A DNA stretch of 64,000 nt from Haloferax sp. Atlit-12N (GCF_003383095.1 NZ_PSYW01000002.1:310001-374000); one strand, 5' to 3'; numbered from the stretch's first letter, positions 17,368-26,713 are shown. Notes: generated by a model from the sequence alone, not told the origin. Program-made: numbers and translations.

Positions 17368-18160
17368 GACCGTCGAGCGCTGGCTGGCCGAGGACGTGGG
17401 CCACCGCGACGTGACGAACGACGTGCCCGGCGACACCACCGGACGACTCGTGGCGAAGGAGCCGGCGGTCGCCGCCGGTCTCGACGCCGCCGTCGCCGTC
17501 TTCGACTACCTCGGCGTAGAGGCCGAGCAAGCGGTCGAGGCCGGCGACGCGGTCGAACCGGGTGACGTGGTTCTCCGCGTCGAAGGCGACGCCCGGAACG
17601 TCCTCCGCGGCGAGCGCGTCGCCGCCAACGTCGTCGGCCACGCCTCCGGCGTCGCCACCACGACTCGCGAAGCCGTCAATACCGCCCGCGAGGTTTCGGA
17701 CTCGGTTCGGGTCGCCGCGACCCGCAAGACCACGCCCGGCCTCCGCGGCGTCGAAAAGCGCGCCGTCGTCGCCGGCGGCGGCGACACCCACCGCCTCACG
17801 CTCTCGGGGATGGTGATGGTCAAGGACAACCACGTCGCAGAACTCGGGCTGGAGGAGGCGGTCCGCCGCTTCGCCGAGCGCAAGTCGTTCGCGACGAAGC
17901 TCGAAGTCGAAGTCGAGACACCCGAGATGGGCGAGCGCGCCGCGGCCGCCGGGGCCGACATCGTCCTGTTCGACAACCTCCCGCCCGAGGCGGTCCGCGA
18001 GGGCGTCTCCCAACTCCCCGAAGGCGTCATCTCGGAGGCCAGCGGGGGCATCACGCTGGAGACGCTCCCCGACTACGCCGACACCGGCGTCGACGTAGTC
18101 TCGATGGGCTGGCTCACCCACAGTGCACCGAGTTCGGACTTCTCCTTCCGAACCGGGTGA
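17354..18160 (+). CDS. nadC: nicotinate-nucleotide pyrophosphorylase (quinolinate phosphoribosyltransferase)
   Basis: Third enzyme of the pathway: converts quinolinate and PRPP to nicotinate mononucleotide and CO2. The 268 residues contain ATRKTTPGLRGVEKRAV near 116 (substrate arginines and lysine), GGGDTHRLTL, MVKDNH near 155 and the barrel end EASGGITLETLPDYADTGVD. The start is GTG 17354 inside the last codons of nadB, which implies coupled translation. Confidence 0.96.
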   Translation: MLTTETVERWLAEDVGHRDVTNDVPGDTTGRLVAKEPAVAAGLDAAVAVFDYLGVEAEQAVEAGDAVEPGDVVLRVEGDARNVLRGERVAANVVGHASGVATTTREAVNTAREVSDSVRVAATRKTTPGLRGVEKRAVVAGGGDTHRLTLSGMVMVKDNHVAELGLEEAVRRFAERKSFATKLEVEVETPEMGERAAAAGADIVLFDNLPPEAVREGVSQLPEGVISEASGGITLETLPDYADTGVDVVSMGWLTHSAPSSDFSFRTG

Positions 18161-18249
18161 GAGACGGGCGTCGGCCCCGACTCGGACACCGTACCGTCGC
18201 AGGCGGTCGAATCCACACGTTCTTTGGGCCGTGTCGAGACGGTGGGACG

Positions 18250-19446
18250 ATGACTTCGTGGCCCGTCGCCGCCCGCCTGCGTTCCCCGGTCGCGAAGTAC
18301 TACGCGTACAAGACGACCGAGTTCGTCTCCTTCACGGCCGCCATCTGGATTCTGTTCGTCCGCTCGCGCGACCTCTCGTTCGCCGAGGTGGGCGCGCTCA
18401 ACAGCGTCTGGTGGCTCGCGCTCGTCGCGGCCGAGATACCGACCGGCTACCTCGGCGACCGACTGGGTCGCCGGAGCGCGATGGCCTTCGGCACGGCCAT
18501 CATCGCCGTCTCGACCGCGGCGATGGGCCTGTCGGAGACGTTCCTCCAACTCGCGGTCGTCTACGGCGCGTGGGCCGTCGGCCAGACGTTCCGGTCCGGC
18601 AGCGACGACGCGTGGCTCTACGACCTCCTCGCTGAGACCGACGAGACTCACGAGTTCGCCGCCGTTCGCGGGCGCGCCACCGGCGTCGGCCTCGCAATCG
18701 GCGCGGTGACGACCCTCGCCGGGGGACTCCTCGCCGACGCGACGAACTACGCGGTTCCCTTCTTCGCCACTGCCGCGGTGACGGCGCTGGGCGTCCCGAT
18801 TCTGCTGTCGGTCCCCGAGACCGGAGCCAACGGCGGCGACTTCACGCCGCGGACGGCGCTTCGGGTCATCCGCGAAAAGCTCTCGCGCCCGCCGCTCCGC
18901 GGCTTCGTCGCCTACTTCGCGCTCCTGTTCGGCGTCGCCAACATGGTGTACATCTTCGACCAGCCGATTCTTCGCGACGTGGCGCTCGACCTCGGCGTCC
19001 CCGCGTCGGCGACGAACACCGCCGTCAGCGCCTCTTACGCGCTGTTCTCGCTCGTCGCGGCCGCCGCGACGTTCCGCGCCGGGTGGGTCGAAGCCCGGGT
19101 CGGCGTCCGTCGGTGGTTCCTCGCCTCGCCGGTCGTGCTCGCGGTCGCCTACGCGTCGGTCCCGCTTTTCGGGCCGCTGGCCTTCCCCGCGTTCGCGGTC
19201 GCCCGCGGCGTCACGAACGTCTCGTCCGTCCTCGGGAACCAGTACGTCAACGACCGGGTGGACTCGGTCGGGCGTGCGACCGTCCTCTCGGCCGCCGGGA
19301 TGCTCTACTCGCTCGCTGTCGTCCCGTTCGAACTCGCCGGCGGGGTCGTCGCCGACGCCCTCTCGCCGGCCGGCGCGCTCGCCCTCTTCGGCGGGGTGCT
19401 CGTCGTCGGTGCGGGCCTCTTGTGGACGGTCGAGCGACCCGTCTGA
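18250..19446 (+). CDS. MFS transporter
   Basis: Membrane protein of 398 residues with about 12 hydrophobic segments. The loop between helices 2 and 3 has the MFS signature GYLGDRLGRRSAM. The substrate is unknown; the pattern YYAYKTTEFVSFTAAIWILF at the start resembles haloarchaeal drug or metabolite exporters. It follows nadC by 89 bp on the same strand but with its own apparent leader, so a link to NAD metabolism is not established. Confidence 0.85.
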   Translation: MTSWPVAARLRSPVAKYYAYKTTEFVSFTAAIWILFVRSRDLSFAEVGALNSVWWLALVAAEIPTGYLGDRLGRRSAMAFGTAIIAVSTAAMGLSETFLQLAVVYGAWAVGQTFRSGSDDAWLYDLLAETDETHEFAAVRGRATGVGLAIGAVTTLAGGLLADATNYAVPFFATAAVTALGVPILLSVPETGANGGDFTPRTALRVIREKLSRPPLRGFVAYFALLFGVANMVYIFDQPILRDVALDLGVPASATNTAVSASYALFSLVAAAATFRAGWVEARVGVRRWFLASPVVLAVAYASVPLFGPLAFPAFAVARGVTNVSSVLGNQYVNDRVDSVGRATVLSAAGMLYSLAVVPFELAGGVVADALSPAGALALFGGVLVVGAGLLWTVERPV

Positions 19447-19546
19447 GGGCTGTTCGGGGTGTGGCTGCCAGCCTCGGTGCGCGGGAGGCCCCGCCACCCA
19501 CGCCGAAGGGAAAACCCCTTACTCCCGGTCGTCGCACTCGCGGGCA

Positions 19547-20344
19547 ATGGGCTTCTTCGACGACCTCCGCGACCGCATCGAGGCGACAGACAGCGTCGTC
19601 TCGGTCGGCCTCGACGCCGACATCGACCGCATCCCCGACCACCTGCTCGACAAGGACCTGCCGCGCTGGGCGTTCAACCGCCGTATCATCGACGCGACTC
19701 ACGAACACGCCGCGGCGTTCAAGCCGAACGCGGCGTTCTACGAGGACGAAGACGGCTGGCGTTCCCTGCGCGAGACCATCGCCTACGCCCACGGGAAGGG
19801 CGTGCCGGTCCTGCTGGACGCCAAGCGCGCCGACATCGGCAACACGACCCGCAAGTACGCCGACCTGCTTGACGACGCCGACGCCATCACGGTCAACCCC
19901 TACATGGGTCGCGACTCCATCCAGCCGTTCCTCTCGCGGGCCGACAAGGGCGTGTTCGTCCTCTGCCGCACCTCGAACCCCGGCGGCTCGGACCTCCAGT
20001 CGCTCGAACTCGACTCGGGCGAACCCCTCTACGAGCGCGTCGCCGCGCTCTGCGACCTCTGGAACGAACACGGGAACGTCGGCCTCGTCGTCGGCGCGAC
20101 CGGTCCCGACGAACTGGAACACCTCCGCGAACAGGTGCCCGACCTGCCGTTTCTCGTCCCCGGCGTGGGGGCGCAGGGCGGCGATGCCGAGGCCGCCGTC
20201 GAGTTCGGCCTCGCCGACGGCGTCGGCCTCGTGAACTCCTCGCGCGGCATCATCTTCGCCGGCGAGGACGACGGCGAGCAGTTCGACAAGGCCGCCGGAC
20301 AGGCGGCGAAGCGCCTCAAAAAGCGGCTGAACCAGTACCGCTGA
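19547..20344 (+). CDS. pyrF: orotidine-5'-phosphate decarboxylase
   Basis: Last step of UMP synthesis. The 265-residue barrel has the catalytic array DAKRADIGNT at 91-100 (Asp91, Lys93, Asp96), the early substrate Asp in SVGLDADIDR, the phosphate loop VPGVGAQGGD and the C-terminal NSSRGI. It belongs to the PyrF subfamily 2. The gene follows the MFS gene by 100 bp with its own start region; loss of this type of gene gives uracil auxotrophy in haloarchaea (known biology). Confidence 0.96.
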   Translation: MGFFDDLRDRIEATDSVVSVGLDADIDRIPDHLLDKDLPRWAFNRRIIDATHEHAAAFKPNAAFYEDEDGWRSLRETIAYAHGKGVPVLLDAKRADIGNTTRKYADLLDDADAITVNPYMGRDSIQPFLSRADKGVFVLCRTSNPGGSDLQSLELDSGEPLYERVAALCDLWNEHGNVGLVVGATGPDELEHLREQVPDLPFLVPGVGAQGGDAEAAVEFGLADGVGLVNSSRGIIFAGEDDGEQFDKAAGQAAKRLKKRLNQYR

Positions 20345-20434
20345 GCCGACGCCAGCGGTCGATTTTTCTGGCTGCTCCGTCCGGCAGTCGCCGCCCGGCG
20401 AGACGTTTACCACCGTGCGAACCTAACTGCGCCC

Positions 20435-21025
20435 GTGGATCGAGACCGACTCGTCATGGGGCTCGCGGCGGTGTTCGCGGGAATCACCATGCTCCTCGTC
20501 GTGTTGGCGTTCGCCTACCGACAGCTCTTGTTGCTGTTCGTCGCCGTCCCCTTCGGCGCGACGACGTACTTCATGTACGCCCACGTCAGCGGCCGCCTCG
20601 AAGAGCGGTTCCGCCGGACGCGCGTCCGCGCCGACGCCGGACGCGGCGGGTTCGGCTTCCGGTCAGAGCGACGGCGAGGCGACCGCCGGGAGACCGGCGG
20701 CTTCGGTGCGGGCCCCCGCGGCGACCCCCAAGAGGGACCTCGAGCCGGGCGATTCGGCCCTAACGCCGGTCCCGACGGCGGATTCGACGGTGGTCGGCGA
20801 AGGCGGCGCGCCCGCGACGGAAGCGGGACGCGAGTCCGCCCGCCGCGGCGCGGTATGAGTCGGCAGAAAGCCCTCGAAACGCTCGACCTCGACGACGACG
20901 CCTCCGAAGACGAGGTGAAAGCGGCCTACCGGAAGCGAGTCAAGGAGACCCATCCGGACTCGAAGACCGGCGACGAGGAGGCGTTCAAGCGCGTCAACCG
21001 CGCCTACGAGCGCCTGACCGAGTAA
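20435..21025 (+). CDS. membrane-anchored J-domain protein
   Basis: A 196-residue protein with two N-terminal hydrophobic segments (about 8-50), an arginine- and glycine-rich linker (65-145) and a C-terminal J domain with the Hsp70-stimulating HPD in THPDSKTGDEEAFKRVNRAY. It lacks the Gly/Phe and zinc regions of DnaJ, so it is a type III co-chaperone that probably recruits DnaK to the membrane. The start is GTG 20435; an in-frame ATG lies at 20456. Confidence 0.85.
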   Translation: MDRDRLVMGLAAVFAGITMLLVVLAFAYRQLLLLFVAVPFGATTYFMYAHVSGRLEERFRRTRVRADAGRGGFGFRSERRRGDRRETGGFGAGPRGDPQEGPRAGRFGPNAGPDGGFDGGRRRRRARDGSGTRVRPPRRGMSRQKALETLDLDDDASEDEVKAAYRKRVKETHPDSKTGDEEAFKRVNRAYERLTE

Positions 21026-21166
21026 CGCGTTTTCTTTTTCATCCGCATTCGACCGCCACGAGCCCCGACGAGCGCCCCCGCGTCGGTTCTGTCTCGATTG
21101 CGGTACGTTCTCATGGCAATCGCTACCGCGGAAAGCGTTTTCACGGTCGGTTTCCTACCCGCTTCC

Positions 21167-22771
21167 ATGAGCGCGGATCGGGCTCTCTTGGACGAGGCCC
21201 TCGAGCGCGGTGAGGAAGAAGGCGGAAACGTCGAGTTCAAAGAACGCCTCACCCGCGCCGTTCACCTGTCCGACGGCCGGATGGAGTCGCTCGCGGCGCA
21301 ACTCAGACACCGAGTGCTCTCCGGCGACGGCGTGGCGACCTACGTGGTCGGCGTCACCGACGACGGCGGCATCGCCGGCATCCCGCCGGACGACTTCTCC
21401 GAGACCATGGACGTGCTGTCGCTTCTGGCCGAAGAGGCCGGGGCGCACATCGAAGACGTGGAGACGTGGGGCGTCGGCGACTCGGCCGAACGCGGCCTCG
21501 TCGGTGTCGCGACCATCCGCGAGGGCGCGATGCTCGACGTGGACGACGACCACATCGTCGTCGGCACCGCGGGCCACGTCGACCACGGCAAGTCCACCCT
21601 CGTCGGGTCGCTCGTGACCGGACAGGCCGACAACGGCAACGGCGGCACGCGGTCGTTCCTCGACGTACAGCCCCACGAGGTCGAACGCGGCCTGTCGGCG
21701 GACCTCTCGTACGCCGTCTACGGCTTTTCCGACGACGGGCCGGTCCACATGCGCAACCCGCACCGGAAGTCCGACCGGGCGCAAATCGTCCAAGAGGCCG
21801 ACCGGCTGGTGTCGTTCGTCGACACTGTGGGCCACGAGCCGTGGCTCCGGACGACGATTCGCGGCCTCGTCGGCCAGCGCCTCGACTACGGCCTGCTCGT
21901 CGTCGCCGCCGACGACGGCCCGACGCGGACGACCCGCGAACACCTCGGCATCCTGCTCGCGATGGAGCTTCCGACGGTCGTCGCCATCACGAAGGTCGAC
22001 GCCGTCTCCGAGGAGCGCGCCGCCGAGGTCGAACGCGAGGTCGAACGGCTCCTCCGCGACGTGGGTCGAACGCCCCTGAGCGTCGAGCGCCACGGCGTCG
22101 ACGCTGCGGTCGACGAAATAAGCGAGTCGGTCGTCCCGCTGTTCCTGACGAGCGCGGTCACGATGGACGGCCTCGGCGACCTCGACCGGCTGTTCGAGTC
22201 GCTCCCGAAGCGCAGCGCCGCCGAGGGCGACTTCAAGATGTACATCGACCGGACTTACTCGGTCACGGGCGTCGGCGCGGTCGCCTCCGGCACGGTCAAC
22301 TCCGGGGCGGTCGAAGCCGGCGACAAACTGCTCTTGGGGCCGATGTCCGACGGCGAGTTCCGCGAGGTCGAGGTCCGCTCCATCGAGATGCACTACCACC
22401 GGGTCGACCGGGCCAACGCCGGCCGCATCGTCGGTATCGCCCTCAAGGGCGTCCGCGAGTCCGAAATCGAACGCGGGATGGTGCTCCTCCCGGCCGACTC
22501 GGAGCCAACGGCAGTCCGCGAGTTCGAAGCCGACGTGATGGTGCTCAACCACCCGACGCGGATTCAGGAGGGCTACGAGCCGGTCGTCCACCTCGAAACC
22601 ATCTCCGAGGCGGCCGTCTTCCACCCCGACGGCGGGCGACTCCTGCCCGGCGACACCGGGACGACCCGCGTGGAGTTCAAGTTCCGGCCGTACTTCGTCG
22701 AGGAGGGCCAGCGATTCGTCTTCCGCGAGGGCCGGTCCAAGGGCGTCGGAACCGTGACGAAAGTCGATTAA
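21167..22771 (+). CDS. GTPBP1-like translational GTPase
   Basis: A 534-residue EF-Tu-superfamily GTPase. About 130 N-terminal residues precede the G domain, whose P-loop is GHVDHGKS at 136-143, switch II DTVGHEPW, and TKVD the base-specificity motif. Two beta-barrel domains follow (MYIDRTYSVTGVGAVASGTV; final RVEFKFRPYFVEEGQRFVFREG), as in EF-Tu and eukaryotic GTPBP1/2. Its role in archaea is not fixed; GTPBP1 is linked to ribosome rescue and mRNA turnover. The ATG at 21167 begins the conserved sequence; in-frame codons upstream show no homology. Confidence 0.9.
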   Translation: MSADRALLDEALERGEEEGGNVEFKERLTRAVHLSDGRMESLAAQLRHRVLSGDGVATYVVGVTDDGGIAGIPPDDFSETMDVLSLLAEEAGAHIEDVETWGVGDSAERGLVGVATIREGAMLDVDDDHIVVGTAGHVDHGKSTLVGSLVTGQADNGNGGTRSFLDVQPHEVERGLSADLSYAVYGFSDDGPVHMRNPHRKSDRAQIVQEADRLVSFVDTVGHEPWLRTTIRGLVGQRLDYGLLVVAADDGPTRTTREHLGILLAMELPTVVAITKVDAVSEERAAEVEREVERLLRDVGRTPLSVERHGVDAAVDEISESVVPLFLTSAVTMDGLGDLDRLFESLPKRSAAEGDFKMYIDRTYSVTGVGAVASGTVNSGAVEAGDKLLLGPMSDGEFREVEVRSIEMHYHRVDRANAGRIVGIALKGVRESEIERGMVLLPADSEPTAVREFEADVMVLNHPTRIQEGYEPVVHLETISEAAVFHPDGGRLLPGDTGTTRVEFKFRPYFVEEGQRFVFREGRSKGVGTVTKVD

Positions 22772-22810
22772 AACAGTACGGGCGGCGCTCCGGTTCGTTC
22801 CCGCCGACGG

Positions 22811-23302
22811 TCAGCCCGAGTTCTCGACTGCGACGTAGCCGTCCGATTTTCTCGCCGCCGCGCCGAACAGCACCGCCCAGTCGAGTAGGCGGGCGACTCT
22901 GTCGCGCCAGCGCGACTCCCACCCCTCCGGGTCGCGGTGGCGCTCCCAGTTCGGGACGGTCGGCTCGAACGCGTCGAACACCGCGTCCGCCGACTTCGGC
23001 TCGTCGTCGAGGGCGTCGAGCGCTTCGAGCGCGCCGAAGACGCGTTTCTCGAAGGCGGCCCGCAAGTCGTCCTGCGTCGGGTCGTCGCGGACGCGCTCGA
23101 AGCCGCGGCTCACTTCGCGGGCGAGCCCGAGCGACTGGCAGAACACGAGCCAGTCGCGGCCCTCGTCGGGCGTCACGTCGAGCCGCTCGGCGACGCGCCC
23201 GCAACAGTCGTCTTCGGAGCCGGGAATCAGCGGGACGGCGCGGTGGGCGTCCCACAGCCGGTCGAGGGAGTCCGGCGCGGGTGGGACCGGCTTGCGCCTC
23301 AC
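22811..23302 (-). CDS. protein of unknown function, coupled to mch
   Basis: A 163-residue acidic helical protein with no recognised motif. Features: LIPGSEDDCCGRVAERL with a Cys-Cys pair near 33-34 and a Trp-rich stretch NWERHRDPEGWESRWRDRVARLLDW near 118-142. It starts at GTG 23302, inside the stop of mch (GTGA overlap), so the two proteins are made together, suggesting a role in one-carbon metabolism or a partnership with Mch. That function is inferred from position only. Confidence 0.75.
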   Translation of the reverse strand: MRRKPVPPAPDSLDRLWDAHRAVPLIPGSEDDCCGRVAERLDVTPDEGRDWLVFCQSLGLAREVSRGFERVRDDPTQDDLRAAFEKRVFGALEALDALDDEPKSADAVFDAFEPTVPNWERHRDPEGWESRWRDRVARLLDWAVLFGAAARKSDGYVAVENSG

Positions 23303-24231
23303 AGTCCGAACGAGTCGGCGAGCACGTCCTCGTCGGTCTCGCCGAGGGTGTACGTCGGGCCGTTGACCACGTCGACCGTGACCTGCGCGGGGCCGAACAC
23401 GTCGGGGTCGACCTCGCCGAAGTCCCAGTCGGCGTCTTCGAACAGCTGCTCGAACGGGACGCCGTAGTCGGACCCGGCCGTGGAAATCGCGCGGTCGAAG
23501 TCGTCGAAGTCCTCGCTGACGGTGACGTGGACGCGCCCGCCGTAGGCGACGGCGTCGTTCGTCCGACCCATGGCGACGCTCTCGTCGTAGCTGACGGGTG
23601 CGAGCGGGGCGGAGCCGTTGATAGAGAGTATATTCGTCGGGTCGTAGCCCGCCTCGAAGAGGTTGAACACGGCGAGTTCGGCGGCGCGGGCCGCGCCCGT
23701 GACGCTCCCGACGAGCGAGCCGGTCGCGTAGGTCGGCAGGAAGATGGCGCTCGGTTCGAGGCCGGTCGTCTCCGCGACGTGTTCTGCGACCTCGTCGGTC
23801 GGGAGGTCGATGCTCTCGACCGAGAGGACCGTCAGGTCGAACTCGTCGTAGTAGCCGAGGTGGTGGAACTCCTCTTCTTCGCCGACCAGCGCGCGGGCCG
23901 GGCCCGAGCCGAGGCCGTCGAAGTCGTCGAAAGCGAGCTCCCAGCCGGCCTTCTGCGAGCAGAGGAGGGCCAGCGCGGGGCGGTCGGTGGAGAGTTCGAC
24001 GTGCGGGCGGGGCGTGCCGGCGACCTCGCCCATCCGCGTCTGTACCGTGGCGAGACCCGCGGTCTGAATCTCCGCGAGGAGCATCCCCGCTTCGACACCG
24101 CCGTCGGCGTCGACGCCGAAGTCGATGACCGTCGCGCCCGAGTCGAGTTCGTAGCCCTCGATGCCGAGTTCCCCGGCGAAGTCGAGCGCCTCGTCGACCA
24201 GTTCGATGGCCATCCGATTGATGCTGTCCAT
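23299..24231 (-). CDS. mch: methenyltetrahydromethanopterin cyclohydrolase
   Basis: Interconverts methenyl- and formyl-tetrahydropterin C1 carriers. The 310 residues align end to end with archaeal Mch, including the early LDSGATVIDFGVDADGG segment, the trimer-core ASTDRPALALL-like strand (here VELSTDRPALALLCSQKAGW) and PTYATGSLVGSVTGAARAAEL near 170. Haloarchaea are not methanogens; Mch there is thought to serve folate/pterin C1 metabolism. It is transcribed ahead of the unknown gene that overlaps its stop. Confidence 0.93.
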   Translation of the reverse strand: MDSINRMAIELVDEALDFAGELGIEGYELDSGATVIDFGVDADGGVEAGMLLAEIQTAGLATVQTRMGEVAGTPRPHVELSTDRPALALLCSQKAGWELAFDDFDGLGSGPARALVGEEEEFHHLGYYDEFDLTVLSVESIDLPTDEVAEHVAETTGLEPSAIFLPTYATGSLVGSVTGAARAAELAVFNLFEAGYDPTNILSINGSAPLAPVSYDESVAMGRTNDAVAYGGRVHVTVSEDFDDFDRAISTAGSDYGVPFEQLFEDADWDFGEVDPDVFGPAQVTVDVVNGPTYTLGETDEDVLADSFGL

Positions 24232-24351
24232 GCGAGGCGATTGCGCGCCTTCGGCTAAAGGGTTTGTCAGTCACCCACCGCTACGGGTCGCGTGGACGTG
24301 TCTCGTGTCTCGCGTGGCGGAAACGCACGCGGGCCACCGCGGCCCGCGAAT

Positions 24352-24666
24352 CTACTCGCGGTCGCTTCTGGCTTCTCGCCCGAGGTGGGCTTCGACGGCG
24401 TCGACCTTGTCGGCGGCCGTCTGGTCTTTCGTGCGCTTGTCGTCTATCTTCAGGAACGTGCTCACTCGGTCGCCGTCGACCGCCTTGTGGGCCGCGCCGA
24501 CCGCCGCGAGCAGTTCGTCGATGTCGTCGGCCTCGATGACCGTTCCCATCGGGTTCGTCTCGTAGGACACCTCGAAGTCGTCGAGGGCCGCGACCGCCTT
24601 GGCGACCTCGCCCGACATGCTCCCTTCGACGACCGGTGCGACGCTCAACATGGCGATGACTGTCAT
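24352..24666 (-). CDS. MTH1187 family thiamine-binding protein
   Basis: A 104-residue ferredoxin-like protein of the Thiamine_BP (formerly DUF77) family, tetramers of which bind thiamine or related pyrimidine compounds. Typical stretches are MLSVAPVVEGSMSGEVAKAV at the start and YETNPMGTVIEAD in the middle. The ATG at 24666 is preferred because MTVIAMLSV is the usual N terminus; an in-frame start 12 nt earlier exists. It lies 120 bp upstream of mch on the same strand. Confidence 0.88.
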   Translation of the reverse strand: MTVIAMLSVAPVVEGSMSGEVAKAVAALDDFEVSYETNPMGTVIEADDIDELLAAVGAAHKAVDGDRVSTFLKIDDKRTKDQTAADKVDAVEAHLGREARSDRE

Positions 24667-24723
24667 GGTCGAACCCACGCGCCACGCGGTAGTAAAACGG
24701 AGTGGACCGAGACAGTCGATTCG

Positions 24724-24939
24724 ATGACGGAACCGACGAGGCTATCTCCTCGAACAGCCACAGATTCCGATATGTTCCAGAGCGAACTCACTCGGATGGC
24801 ACTCGTCGCAGGGGCGAACGTCGTCGGCGGGGTGACCCTCGGCTCGGCCATCGGTGGAACGGTCGGCTACGCGGTGGAGTGGACCGCAACAGGAGCTATC
24901 TTGGGGCTGGCGGTCGCCGTCTTCGCCGCCCGGAGATAG
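24724..24939 (+). CDS. small membrane protein with two helices
   Basis: A 71-residue (or 55-residue if started at ATG 24772) protein with two hydrophobic segments, MALVAGANVVGGVTLGSAIG and AVEWTATGAILGLAVAVFA, separated by a short turn. No family recognised. It is divergent from the thiamine-binding protein and 65 bp upstream of the BrkB gene in the same direction. The glycine-rich first helix suggests tight packing or oligomerisation. Confidence 0.6.
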   Translation: MTEPTRLSPRTATDSDMFQSELTRMALVAGANVVGGVTLGSAIGGTVGYAVEWTATGAILGLAVAVFAARR

Positions 24940-25004
24940 CCGCCTCCGCATTCCCGACTTGGCAGCGCATCGCGCTTTTCTCGTCGGCCGACGTATCAGC
25001 GTCC

Positions 25005-26063
25005 ATGAATCCGCGTGTCACGAGAGCGCTCACGCTCGGCCGGGCCATCGTCTACGAGGTACGAACCGAGCGGCTCACCTTCATGGCGGGAAGCATCGCC
25101 TACGGTGCGTTCGTCTCGCTGTTACCGCTGTTCCTGCTCGTCCTCGCGGCCGTCTCCGCAACCGGCGACAGCGGCCTCCGCGAAGGCGTCATCGCCGTCA
25201 TCCAATCCGTCTTGACTCCCGGCGCGGGCGACGTTATCGTCGCCGAACTGGAGTCGTCGACCCAACTGGCGAGCCTCTCTGTCGTCGGGGTGCTCGTGTT
25301 GGTGTGGGGGACGCTCCGCATCTTCCGCGGTCTCGACACCGCCTTCTCGGACATCTACGAGTCGGAGGCGGCCAACACCTTCGCCGACCAGCTCTCCGAC
25401 GGCATCGTCGTGCTCGTCACCGTCGCCGTCGCCGTCGTCGCCGGCGCGCTCATCGAGTCCGTGCTCCCGGCGCTCGACGGTGCGCTCGGGTGGGCCGTCT
25501 ACCGCGGGCTCCTCGTGGTCGTCCTGTTCGTGACGTTCTACCCGATGTACTACATCTTCCCCGACGAGGACGTCACCTACCTCGAAGTCGTCCCCGGAAC
25601 CCTCGTCGCCGCCGTCGGGCTGACGACCTTCGAGTCGCTGTTCCGGCTCTACGTCGAGTTCAGTAGCCGCGCGCCCGAGTCGAGCGTCGTCGCCGGCATC
25701 CTCGTCCTCCTGACGTGGCTCTACTTCAGCGGGCTCGTCATCCTCCTCGGCGCGGCCGTCAACGCGGTGCTCTCGAACCGCTCGCGCGACGTGAACGTCC
25801 GCCCGCTGTTCGGCGGCGTCCCCCTCGACTCGCAGACCGACACGGTGACCCGCGGCGAGGTGACCGCGGCCATCGAACAGCTCGACCGCCTCGTGGCGGC
25901 CGCCCCCGACGAGGACCTGACGGTTCGCATTGGCGACGAGTCCGTCACGCTCCCCCGCCCCGAACGGGTCGTCAGCGACACCGAGACCAGTCGGTTCCTC
26001 CCGGAGGGGCCGGTCAGACTGGAACTCAGATGGTCCTCGTGGCCTGACAGTCAGGAGGAGTGA
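25005..26063 (+). CDS. YihY/BrkB family inner-membrane protein
   Basis: Membrane protein of 352 residues with six main hydrophobic segments. The family marker is the early AGSIAYGAFVSLLPLFLL, followed by WGTLRIFRGLDTAFSDIYE and the late helix LLTWLYFSGLVILLGAAVNAV. The last 80 residues are a soluble, acidic, haloarchaeal extension. The family was once annotated as RNase BN but is a membrane protein of uncertain function. Confidence 0.9.
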   Translation: MNPRVTRALTLGRAIVYEVRTERLTFMAGSIAYGAFVSLLPLFLLVLAAVSATGDSGLREGVIAVIQSVLTPGAGDVIVAELESSTQLASLSVVGVLVLVWGTLRIFRGLDTAFSDIYESEAANTFADQLSDGIVVLVTVAVAVVAGALIESVLPALDGALGWAVYRGLLVVVLFVTFYPMYYIFPDEDVTYLEVVPGTLVAAVGLTTFESLFRLYVEFSSRAPESSVVAGILVLLTWLYFSGLVILLGAAVNAVLSNRSRDVNVRPLFGGVPLDSQTDTVTRGEVTAAIEQLDRLVAAAPDEDLTVRIGDESVTLPRPERVVSDTETSRFLPEGPVRLELRWSSWPDSQEE

Positions 26064-26101
26064 CGACGGGCGTTATGGGGCTGGCGTGCGTATGTGACAC
26101 T

Positions 26102-26386
26102 ATGGCAATAAAGACTCCCGCGCGACCGACTGAACCGGCGCAACCGCTCGAACAGGAGCAACCGAGGTGGGAAACCGTCGAGACGACCGCCGAAACGACG
26201 TCTCGTGCGGTCCAACCCCCGACCGTCGTCGAACATCAGCGACTCCCCGGAAAGAACTTCGGCGAGGCACAACTCGTCTGGCGCTGCGACGACTGCGGCG
26301 AACTCGGCTCGCTGACCGCGTTCCCGTCGGCGTGTCCCGACTGCGGCGCAGGCCGCGAGGCGCTGTTTTACTTCACCGAGGACTGA
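26102..26386 (+). CDS. zinc-ribbon protein (DUF7130-like)
   Basis: A 94-residue soluble protein whose C-terminal half is a rubredoxin-like zinc ribbon with two CxxC pairs: WRCDDCGELGS and SACPDCGAGREALFYFTED. The N-terminal 45 residues are Pro- and Thr-rich and probably flexible. The ATG at 26102 is used; the upstream in-frame start overlaps the BrkB end region. Similar haloarchaeal proteins are small and of unknown function, possibly interacting with RNA or protein. Confidence 0.75.
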   Translation: MAIKTPARPTEPAQPLEQEQPRWETVETTAETTSRAVQPPTVVEHQRLPGKNFGEAQLVWRCDDCGELGSLTAFPSACPDCGAGREALFYFTED

Positions 26387-26458
26387 CCCCCCTCGGCCGA
26401 GCGCGGTCCGCCACCGGCCGACCGCGACCGTTTTCCCGCCGGCCGACGACCCCCGGAT

Positions 26459-26713
26459 ATGTATCTCTCTCACCCCGTCCGTCGCATGCGCGACGACCCC
26501 CTCGACGACGAGGTCGCGGAACTCCGCGTCGAACCCGCGGACGACGACGCCCGCGCCGCGCTGGAAACCCGCGTCGAGTCGCTCGGCGGCAGCCTCGAAC
26601 GCGAACTTCGATTCGGCGGCGTCGTGGTCTCGCTCGCGGAGTCGGCCGTCTCCGACCTCTGCGAACTCGACGGTATCGAGCGAATCGAGACGGTCGACAC
26701 GCTCGGATACTGA
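26459..26713 (+). CDS. small acidic protein of unknown function
   Basis: An 84-residue soluble protein. Residues 20-82 (helix ALETRVESLGGSLER, then strand FGGVVVSLAESAVSDLCEL and IERIETVDTLGY) have the beta-alpha-beta order of peptidase inhibitor I9/subtilisin prodomains, but no protease gene is adjacent. The I9 likeness is a weak impression. Preceded by a 72-bp gap after the zinc-ribbon gene. Confidence 0.6.
   Translation: MYLSHPVRRMRDDPLDDEVAELRVEPADDDARAALETRVESLGGSLERELRFGGVVVSLAESAVSDLCELDGIERIETVDTLGY

Noticed and set aside
16592..18121. Minus-strand frame of 509 codons
   Set aside because: Antisense to nadB and nadC, low-complexity Arg/Gly content, no motif.
21155..22624. Minus-strand frame of 489 codons
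   Set aside because: Antisense to the GTPBP1-like gene with no recognisable domain.
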